Notes under the pieces: model-generated
What the model saw: the letters and a program-made list of their open reading frames with translations, nothing else
Databases searched by the model: none
What the model was told of the DNA's origin: nothing
Assembly: GCA_016806645.1 (NCBI GenBank)
Contig: JACSYO010002116.1
Location: 681,501-745,500, forward strand
Reading direction: 5' to 3'
DNA: 64,000 bases
Origin: Ophiodon elongatus
Lineage: Eukaryota > Chordata > Actinopteri > Perciformes > Hexagrammidae
In this document: in pieces, positions 55,377-64,000 of the stretch
Layout: each line of letters opens with the position of its first letter
How positions within the stretch are numbered: the first letter of the stretch is position 1
Translations under genes and position numbers: made by a program

Positions 55377-55520
55377 CGCACATGGGAGAAGTTTGCCTTC
55401 AGGGCTTTCTGCCGGAAACCAAACCATGATCTTTTCCTAAACCTAAACAAGGTGGTTAGTTATTTAAACCTAATAAGATTTCTTGCAGCGAGCCCTGAAG
55501 GCAAACTTCTCCAAAGTGCG
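55377..55520. mobile_element. small foldback element with 22-bp perfect inverted repeats
   Basis: ggagaagtttgccttcaggg ct (55385-55406) and its exact reverse complement (55491-55512) lie 84 bases apart; outside them cgcacat / aaagtgcg continue the symmetry. About 145 bp in all, no coding capacity: MITE-like. Confidence 0.7.
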
Positions 55521-55683
55521 TAAATAACTAAAGTCAAATGGCCACATGCAAATACACAGATTGCGTCGTCTCACCTTACATTGTCTCCTTAATATACACT
55601 CATACAAAATATGACACGATCAACAGTGAGCTGAGAAAATAGAGAGAAGAGCATTATGATCAACCATCCGTGCTCAACACAGA

Positions 55684-55833
55684 CACACACACACGCACAC
55701 ACACACACACACACACGCAAATCAAAGTACAGGCATATGCAAGTGTGAACACAGATGCTGCTTTGCATTGCAAAACGCTGTTTCACAAACACACAACAGC
55801 AAAAATGTGTCCTGTAACCATTCAGTTCCCAGA

Positions 55834-55907
<74 letters not shown>
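55684..55907. repeat. two (CA)n microsatellites
   Basis: CA runs at about 55684-55718 and 55836-55907 (about 36 units). Confidence 0.95.
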
Positions 55908-55910
<3 letters not shown>

Positions 55911-56639
55911 GGAGCGCGGATTAAAGTGGATTTATTGCTGAAAAGCTTACCCAAGACAACAACAGAGAATGAAAAACAACAACTGGAGTCTAAACATTAT
56001 CTCTGCCCTAAATTTCTGGCTTTCTTTATTAACAAATAGAAACACCGTGCTGTGTTATGAAAACATCTGCAAACTGTAATTAAACTATATTAGATAACAT
56101 AGGCCCGATATAGCCTGCCCGCCTCCTCCAGCAGAGTATGACACCAACCAATGCACTGACATATCATTGTCATTTAGTCTAATAGTATCATGCACCCAAG
56201 ACGGCTACCAGTCGAGCCGTCCTGGAATTATTGGCCTTTTCTTTCCTCTATAGAAATATTAACAATAGACTTACTGCCATTTGTTTTGTCTTAGTCATAT
56301 TAGAAACTACAATGCTATAACGCAACTGTGGGCAGACTTACAAAAAACAATAATTGCTTTTAAAGTTACACAAACAATCATCATTGCCTCATAAGTATTC
56401 ATCACTATATCAGCAGCAAAACTGGCCCTCACGGCACACCAGAAGCCTGGTTAAGTGAAGATATAGCCAACCTTAATGTTATTAAGTGTTCTACTTGCAG
56501 CAATAGGATCTTATTAATATTGCACACGGTGTTGTTGCTAGTGTCTTTAAAGTAGTGTTCCTGTACATTATGCATGACCCTGTTGTTGTTGTCATTGATA
56601 TATGGCACATATTTATTTCAGATTCATGAATCTTATACC

Positions 56640-56706
56640 CTATGCTGCTGTAAATCCTGTAAATTTCCCCGCTGAGGGACTAATAAAGGATTATCTTATT
56701 TTATCA
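56640..56706 (+). mobile_element. 3' end of a teleost LINE
   Basis: The tail 'ccccgctgagggactaataaaggattatcttattttatc' is the typical 3' end of a fish LINE (Rex/L2-like), with a short TTATC-type tail. The 5' extent of the truncated copy is unclear, perhaps from about 56.4 kb. Confidence 0.65.
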
Positions 56707-56937
56707 AGGCAAAAAAGCAACCTGACAGACAAATGATCTCTGACAAAAGTCAGATGCTCATCTTGCATATAGTCAAAGCGAGCAACACTGACTGATATGC
56801 ATGTTTAAATGCACTATGACCCCCTTTTTTATTTGTTTAATTAACTGAGTGGTCTTTACGAAACTAACTTCAAATTAAACACTGTAGGCAGGCTGCTTCA
56901 TAACTCACATAATACAGGCTGAGGATTTACAGTGTGT

Positions 56938-56970
56938 GCGTGTGTGCGTGTGTGCGTGTGTGTGTGTGTG
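56938..56970. repeat. (GTGTGC)n/(GT)n microsatellite
   Basis: GTGTGC repeats passing into GT, just downstream (minus strand) of phactr2 first exon B. Confidence 0.93.
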
Positions 56971-57140
56971 TACACCTAAAGCAATCGCCAGCTAACAGGT
57001 GACAAACAAATAAGGACAGTATGGGAAGAGAAGAGCAAGTGGTGGAAATAATCTCTCTCCGTGTCCACGATGCCTTGTGTTGCTTTAACACAGACGCAGA
57101 AAGAAAAAGATCCAGCTCATTATAAGAGAAGAAAACTCAC

Positions 57141-57153
57141 CGTCATGTTCCAT
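57141..57153 (-). CDS. phactr2: phactr2 alternative first coding exon B (MEHD N-terminus)
   Basis: ATG GAA CAT GAC G followed by gtgagt, read on the minus strand, in a good start context (G at -3 and +4). Splicing to exon 2 in phase 1 gives MEHDVDGLEK, comparable to the mammalian canonical PHACTR2 start MDNAVDGLDK. Only 13 coding bases, so support comes from the donor, the phase and this resemblance. The 5'UTR would be purine-rich (plus-strand CT-rich, 57200-57560). Confidence 0.65.
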
Positions 57154-57154
57154 G

Positions 57155-57600
57155 ACTTGACCCGTGGATATTATCAGCCGTGTGACTTGATCCTTGCCTT
57201 TTCCCGACACACCACCACTCTGCCTCCCTCCCTCCCCCGACTGCCTCCCCCTCCTCCCTTTCTCACTGTCTTCTTCTCCTATTCTCTCTCTCTCGTTGTC
57301 TACTTCCTCTCTCTCTCCACTGTCTGTTCCTCACTCGCCCCTCCTCCCTCCATCCCTCCCCTCTCTCCAATAAAGAGCATTAAAAGTTAATGTTTGTTTC
57401 CATCTCAGTTCCTCGTTCTCCCTCCTAATCTGTGTGTCTCCTCCTGCATTTATCTCCATCTCCCTGCCTGTCAAGTTTTTCCTCCTTCCTCTGGCTGCTG
57501 TCTGGCTCCAGTCTCACCCTTTCTTTCTTTTTTCACTCTCCCTCCTCTGTTGATGTCCCACAGTGACGTAGGAAATAAGGAGAGGAGGGGAGAGGACAGG
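57155..57600 (-). promoter_or_regulatory. phactr2: probable promoter and 5'UTR region of phactr2 first exon B
   Basis: A long pyrimidine-rich tract on the plus strand (purine-rich in the transcript), a CCAAT motif at about 57366, and a CRE-like tgacgta at about 57564. The start site cannot be placed. Confidence 0.35.
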
Positions 57601-58089
57601 CGAGAAAGAGAGAAGGACAATAGATCATCATCTATCTGCACCTAATACGCAGGTAGTGTGCTGTATGTTTAGTGTGTTTACTCTTCAATGTTGCACTTTC
57701 CTGTCTATATTTTAGTGCAGTTAGCAGATGTGAGCAGACTTCACTATCAATACGATATAAAGGGGTAAACAGAAGACATGTTTGTTATATGTAAGTCTAA
57801 AGTGCAGATCCTGTCAATTCAGTGGCAGCGACATGGCCATCTGCCTATAGTGATTATTTGAATGTTCATTGCATCTGCACCTCATGATATTTTGACAAAG
57901 CAAGTAAACTACTCAACATTAATTTATTTTGAGGTCTTTTTAACCTTATTTCAGACAACAAAAATCACACAAAATGTCCAAAGACCAAAATATTTTTTAA
58001 TTTACGATGATGTAAATGTTTAGTGATTAGGATCCTTTTTGTGACCAATTGATTCAGCATATCATAAATAAACTTTTTCAGTGCTTGTG

Positions 58090-58469
58090 CACATACAGTT
58101 ATGTATCTGGAGCGCCTACGAACCCAAGAACCGTGAAATAAGACAACCTAGTCAGATTTTAGTTGGCCGCCAAGATCAGAAAACATGTGACTTCTTCCTG
58201 TCACATGCAGACTCATTAGAATATATCGCCCCTCCTCCCCCCATCTGAGTATCTCCACCCACAGCTTGAGAAGTAATTTGCAAAGGTGGACCATATTTTT
58301 CACGTAAGCCAATCACAGCTGACTGGACTTTTTCCGGTAAGACGGCTTAAAGAGACAGGTTCTAAAACTGAGCATTTTGTTTTTTAACATTAAAGCATGT
58401 AAACATGTTCTAGTGGAACCCCAAAATACAAGTATGAACCTGAAAATGTGCACAATATCTCCCCTTTAA
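58090..58469. mobile_element. dispersed teleost MITE-like element
   Basis: The right half 'attaaagcatgtaaacatgttctagtggaacccc', 'aaaatacaagtatgaacctg' and 'cccctttaa' match a common fish repeat whose terminus reads ttaaagg on the other strand. The left limit (near 'ggagcgcctacgaacccaag') is approximate. Confidence 0.7.
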
Positions 58470-60786
58470 TTTATTTTTGCATAGTGGAATAGAATAATGG
58501 CAGTTATACAATTCATTTAAAATCAGAAATGAAAACTCAGTTACATTTCAATCTTTACAGTAATACATCAGTTCTTTCACTAGAGGTCCTAAAAACTATG
58601 TATACACAATCAGCTTCTTACATGACAATAACAATTCAACACATATTCAATATTAAGGAGAAATAATTAAGATTTGAAGCGAAGTTTTTCAGGGGCTTTA
58701 AATACAAACTGCTGGATGGAGAACACACCTGAAGACCATGGTACCACAGTGACTGTGATAAAATAAATTAGATATTATACCCATAAATCATAAAACACAT
58801 CAGTAACAATCACAACGCTAAATAAATCAATATAAACTCTAAGATAGACAGGAGAGCTATAAATAAATGATAGATAAAGAGGAAGAGGAAGAGGAAGACA
58901 GATGGTTATTTTCTTTCTGTTTTTATGTCACACTCAAAACTGTAAATATGTCATCTGTATGCCAGTGACTGACGCTGGATCCCGCAGCTCGCTCACCGGC
59001 ACAAGACTGCTATTTGTGAACGTGTATCAAGCACAGATGATTTTTAATTTCATGTTCTTTATTAAAGACATTATGTCAACACAACCATTACGTTATTGAG
59101 AGCCGCTGCTATCATTATCGATGTTGTATTGTAGAAGTTCTAGTTTTCCTGTTTTATTCCCTCTCATTTCCTTTTCCATCTTTAACTTTACAAATCCAAA
59201 AGCTCACAAACTTATGTTTCATAATGTCTCTCTGTTTTCACTGACTTCTTTTTAATTAACCCAGCAGTTCTAAGCGTTAATTAAATTTCCATTACGCACA
59301 TACACTTACTGTATGTACACAGCATTGTCTGAGGCTGTGTAGTGTAGCGTCGACAAATATTAATAGAGTTAAAGGCTGAGCAAGTAACCGCGCAGAGTTA
59401 CTGATAGACAGATGGAGGGAGAGAGCAACAGAGAAAATTAGACTTTAACTTTTGATGCAGTCCAACAAAACTGCTCACAGCAAGCGAGAAGAAAAACAAC
59501 TCCAACAACACCCACCCACCCACGCACACATGATCGCACACACAAGAAATGAAGTAGATGGGGGGAAAAAGCGCCATACCTCACAGGGTATTTAAAAGGA
59601 CATGCAGTCTAACCCTTATTTCTCACCGTTAAACGTGAGAACAACACATACAGTCCACCCAAAAAACGGGCCGAAGCGATCACATACAACACCGAGAGTG
59701 TAATAGAAGAGAGAGAAAAAGAGAAAGTCTGTTTTGTTCAAATATCGGCCTGCATGTGTTCAGATGACTGACGGTAGTGTAGACGACAAAGATGAAGGCA
59801 CAGCTGTGTGTCATCATGCAATCACCTTAATTACTGTATTGCAATCACCTGTTGTCTATAATCATGTGGTGTAGCTTCAGGGCAACAGGTGCTGAAAATT
59901 AGATCATAAAATCAGTTTGTAATTGTCGTTTAGAAGAACACGTATTGAGACATCACTTGCTCTGTGGCTTCCCAAACCGTTACCCATCACTGTTGAAAAG
60001 GAAATACGTCTTCATGATTTGACACCATTGTGGTTACGGTTCTGTTAAGTTAAGGCGCAAACACCTGCTAGTGCGAGGGGACCTTGGTCGTCATGGCTAC
60101 AACGATGACCACGTGGTTAAGGCCAGGAGATGACAACGGTCATGATTAAAATAAACTATTGTTAAATGTCAGTTGGAAACAGGAAAGGAACTACGGTTTC
60201 ACATGTTAAAGTATGTTGTTTTGTTGAGCCGGCCATCCCCCTCGACCTCCTGCTGCTAAAGACTTTGTGTCTACAAGTTGCTCTTTTGCTCCCACCGGAC
60301 TAATTACTATGGCAGCTAGAGGGCTGAACACATGCCCACACATGATAATATAATAACGATAATTTGGAGCAGAAAAAAAGCCTATATAGAAGAATAATTG
60401 GCCGATACCAAAGAGCTCATAGTGTTGCGCTATATATTCAATAAAACTCAATTTAACCCTATTGCCACAATAATTTGTTGATGTTTTTTCATGGAGTGAA
60501 GAATAACTTTCTGGAAATAATTTCTCAAACAATCAAAATAATAATGATCTAAAGCGTAATTTAAAGTCTGTCGTGCATCCATATATGGTGGCGGCTGCTC
60601 AGCTATCGTCCACCATCGGAGCCCAGTTCTGTCCATAGTGATAGTTCTAAACGCCCTCTTGGCGCCAATCAATTAATTAATCAGGCTACTTTGCATTGTG
60701 TTCTTTGTTAATGAATTCAAGGGCTAATGGCAGTTGTGTGAGATAATTATTAGAGATGTTATTTTGAACCCATGCTAGTGACGTGG

Positions 60787-61010
60787 CTCTAGGGATATCA
60801 AGCGAGATTCAGACTGAAATATCTCATACGCTACCAAATGGATCAAAACAAAAGTTGAAAGATTCATGGTCCCCAGAGGATGACGTTAGTTAAGTGAAAT
60901 GTCACCATAACTACTGAAGGAATTGGCATGACAATTGACATTTTTCATGAAATATTTGTTCACTGGCTCCTCAGGATGATTTGTAATACCTTTGTTGAAC
61001 CCTTAACTTT
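60787..61010 (-). repeat. dispersed repeat, same family as 18060-18515
   Basis: 'gattcatggtccccagaggatgacgttag', 'actactgaaggaattggcatgacaattgac' and 'ttggtccctcaggatgatttgtaatac'-like text are diverged reverse-orientation blocks of the family at 18 kb. Confidence 0.5.
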
Positions 61011-61610
61011 AAACCCTTACATTTAAACTCATCCAATACCTTTTTAAAATTTTAGATTCTAAGGCAACAGCTGAAAGACGGGAATAATGTGTGAACATGA
61101 TTATAAGTAGGGCCTTTATTACTGAAGAAAACCGTAACCAGAACTTTTCGGGTATGTCGGTGGCTGTTACAGCAGCTACAACAGTGGCTGAGGACTGTGT
61201 GTGGGCAGTGAGGGGGGAAGGGCCGCTCTCCGCATTACAGTACATTTAACAAGTAGTTATTGGAGACTAAAAGGGTCTGTAATCAATGTTATTTCGAGGA
61301 GAGTACCCGCAGAGTGTACCAGCAAGCGGACACTCCTCTGCTGTCCTCTTCTTCTCTTCAGCCTTTCATCTGTCCTCTCCTCCTCCTTAATCATCCTGTC
61401 CTTGCAACCCTTTTTGCCTCCTCTCCTCTCAACATTGTTTTCATCATTCCTTCATCCCCATAAATACTGTCTCCTCTAATTTCTCTTTGACTCTCTTCCC
61501 TCTTCTCTTTTTGTCCCTTATTGTCGTCTTTTGTCATTGATTTAGTCATCAATTGGCCATCCTTTCATTTTCTGCTCTTTTTTTTCCACCCTCTTTTGTC
61601 TTCATCTTTC

Positions 61611-61655
61611 TCTTCTCTTCTCTTCTCTTCTCTTCTCTTCTCTTCTCTTCTCTTC
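61611..61655. repeat. (TCTCT/TTCTC)n pentamer microsatellite
   Basis: About nine copies of tctct-tctct-type pentamer (cttctcttctcttctc). Confidence 0.95.
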
Positions 61656-64000
61656 TTGTCTCTGCCTGTGTAATTACAAGAGCGCTACAGCGCCCATCCG
61701 GAGGACAGCATGCTATTTACAACAGATAGCAAAGAGCATCTCAGCCTACACATTATCCCAAATTGATTTTTTTCACAAACACATACACAAATGCATATGT
61801 GTGAGTGCTCAAGTTCACATGCGGACACACATTAAGGTATCATATTCTAATATTAGAATATCGATAGAAAATGGCATTAAAAATCAGCACTAACTCAACA
61901 CACATTTTGCTCTTCAACATAATCTTTAGAATATAAACAATAATGCTCTTGTTTTGCATTCTTGAGAACTTTCAATATCTTTCAATTGACAAAATAAATC
62001 TCACCACATTGTCCACTCAAAAGCTGTTCTGGAGCTTTAAGTCATATCACATGATCTTCCTCAGGAAATGGTGCAATTGTATTCAGATTATTTTTGTGAA
62101 CTGCTGTTTCCAAAGGTCAAAAAGTAGAATTGAATCTCAATATCTTTCAAGTTTTGAATACGTTTGAGGGGGAATATCCTCCTCTGCACACTTTTGTGTC
62201 GACGCTGATATTATATTGGTAATAACATCATGGCACAAAAAGGTTAACACATTTTTAAGAAGCAATAACTGCTTATAAAATCATCCAAATAATTTACGAT
62301 GACATACAGTATATAGTTATTAGTGGAGTGATGATTGCTGCTACGAGTGGGTTTATTGCACGTAAATGCACAAGCTTTAAAAGATCAAAGTTAATCAGTG
62401 ACTTGAGTTCTCCATATCCCTGATAAAAAAAGAAGAAATAATAAATACTGACTGTTGACTTGTTATCAAGCCTGTGGCTGCATTGCCTTTTTAGTCTCGT
62501 GTTTTTTTTAGAGTTTGTTAAATAAAAATAAACTACATGGACATGAAAAAGACACCCTTCCCTTCAGCTATTAATTCTGGTAATTTTCCCCACAGGGGCA
62601 TTTTTCTTTGGGCAAGCGAAATTGCTGTAATTAATACACTTTTTTTTTCAGAGAGAAGCACTGTTTGTTATATTTGTAGTTTAGCAAATAGTAAGATTAA
62701 CTTGGCATGCTCTCCTTTTGAAGCTTCACCCTGTGGGATGGATGTGAAAAATGTAATAGCACGTTACACATGTGTGAGTTGTCATTTTAATGCACATGGT
62801 GAATTAGCTCCCCCTGTTGCTTCATTTACAAACTGTTGTTTTCACTGAACATTACAACACAATGTTTACATTTGTGTAAATTGATTTTTTTTTTTAGTGA
62901 ATGTATTGCAGTGAAATAAAAAAATATAGTTTCAATTCATATATAAAACTATGATAAAAATGGATAATGTGAGGATTATACATGAAGCATCTAACAATCC
63001 ATATAGTGTTTAATTTTCTGGCCAATCCAAGTTACTCTGAGACGGTTTGAACCACGAAGATCAAAATCCAAAACGACAGAAGACATAAACAACTTTGGAC
63101 ATCTAATTTCCTGACTGCTCCACTCATGATCATTTCCTGTAATTACAACTTTAACCATAAACACAGAACACTTCCTGTGGCAGCTGAAGACCAGCGAGAT
63201 AACTGCAACTTCTAATATGAGTACACCGAAATGTTACAATAAACGAATCGGATTGCAGAGCAAGACAGCCCTCACGGAAAAGCAATGTATTAATAAACGT
63301 TATGCCTTCAGTGAAAGTCATGAGTAGGCGTGTTAGTCGGGTGGAGAGCACCACTGCATGCTGAGTTTCAGGCTTAAAACTGAAGATGGGCTGATAGGAA
63401 GTGGTTCTAACCACTGAAACAATATACAAGCCTGTTGGGGCCCATAGCCAAAGGCCTCAAGCAGCCAAACGGTGACAGTGACATTTAAGCAAGACGCTGA
63501 GGATGCATAGTTGGTTAACACCGCGGCCAAAGTATGACAATGCCTGTGAAAGGGTTTCTTCTTTCAACAACATTTTGCCTCCAGAAAAAAGACCTCGATG
63601 TCATAGTTAAAACTAATTCACACACTGATGTAAATTGAGTACAAATGCATGTACACGTTGATTTTATACTATAAAAACTTTTCAATAACCTTGGATTTGT
63701 TTGAAACGTTCCTTCGAACTTCATGATATTCACAAACCAGTGGCTGGATATTCCAGTTACTGTATTTGACCTGACATCCTTTGTCTCACCTTCTCTATTC
63801 AACCCATTGAGTGGGCACCTGATGAGTGTCATAATACAGGAGTAAATATGTGCAATTAATTATTCATTTTTGTGATGATGAACTTCAATATTAAAGTATC
63901 TTGTGAGGGTTCAGTGTTGTGCAAGAATAACGGAGACACCACTGTACATTAGGAGTAAGGAAAGACAAGTTGTGAGCTATAGTATTTGTGGCATCCAAAT

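Larger units (their letters stand above)
47846..57140 (-). other. phactr2: phactr2 intron 1 of isoform B / region upstream of first exon A
   Basis: No coding exon found apart from first exon B. Contents are repeats and microsatellites listed separately, plus unassigned AT-rich sequence (50.1-52.9, 53.0-55.3 kb). Confidence 0.55.
57600..64000. other. region upstream of phactr2, no gene recognised
   Basis: No exon with coding composition is seen on either strand. It contains the element at 58.1-58.5 kb, a repeat copy at 60.8 kb, pyrimidine-rich sequence (61.3-61.7 kb) and AT-rich DNA. fuca2, pex3 and adat2, neighbours of PHACTR2 in mammals, were not recognised. Confidence 0.5.

Noticed and set aside
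55670..55924. Open frames made of Thr-His or Val-Cys repeats
   Set aside because: They are translations of CA/GT microsatellites, as are similar frames at 26.7, 30.1, 32.9 and 49.4 kb.
1..64000. tRNA, rRNA, snoRNA genes and CRISPR arrays
   Set aside because: No cloverleaf A/B-box pairs, rRNA text, paired C/D boxes or spacer-repeat arrays were recognised by eye; a tRNAscan or Rfam search would be needed to exclude small RNAs.

Overview
The window is vertebrate nuclear DNA and almost certainly from a ray-finned (teleost) fish. The evidence is spliced vertebrate genes with GT-AG introns, abundant (CA/GT)n microsatellites, and several dispersed repeats I recognise as typical of teleosts (a TTAA-ended foldback MITE, a Tc1/mariner remnant, the repeat with the 'acatgcaaactccacacagaa' block, and a LINE tail ending 'gactaataaaggattatctta'). 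There are no bacterial operons, CRISPR arrays or recognisable tRNA/rRNA genes.

Layout: (1) 1-~3,690, plus strand: the 3' end of an opioid receptor gene, best read as oprm1 (mu). It holds the end of the penultimate coding exon, one intron, a last exon with one codon plus a stop, and a 3 kb 3'UTR with three clustered polyA signals. (2) ~3.7-11.46 kb: intergenic, no gene seen. (3) ~11.46-12.84 kb, plus strand: sf3b5, complete, an 86-aa single-exon CDS behind a 5'UTR intron, with an ETS-type promoter motif. (4) 12.84-~21.85 kb: intergenic, with repeats and possible conserved non-coding sequence. (5) ~21.9-57.2 kb, minus strand: phactr2. I rebuilt it as 13 coding exons whose phases all agree, giving 635 codons plus stop. 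Two alternative first exons (47.4 kb and 57.15 kb) carry different N-termini and both splice in phase 1 to the same second exon. The introns hold most of the mobile DNA, including a 1 kb 18-bp minisatellite, a solo LTR with a 5-bp target duplication, a 1.1 kb element with 25-bp terminal inverted repeats and a gutted Tc1 copy. (6) 57.6-64 kb: upstream of phactr2, no gene found, one old MITE and other repeats.

The most notable signal is at 549-653. The oprm1 stop is TGA followed by CTAG, the strong readthrough context known from the paralogues OPRK1 and OPRL1. It is followed in the same frame by 32 open codons with the same high third-position GC (24/32) as the upstream coding exon (28/39), ending at a second TGA. 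This suggests a C-terminally extended mu-opioid receptor made by stop-codon readthrough.

The genes do not form a pathway: an opioid GPCR, a core spliceosome subunit, and an actin- and PP1-binding regulator. Their order is informative about synteny: SF3B5 and PHACTR2 lie close together on human 6q24 and OPRM1 on 6q25, while the usual intervening genes (PLAGL1, LTV1, STX11) are not seen here.
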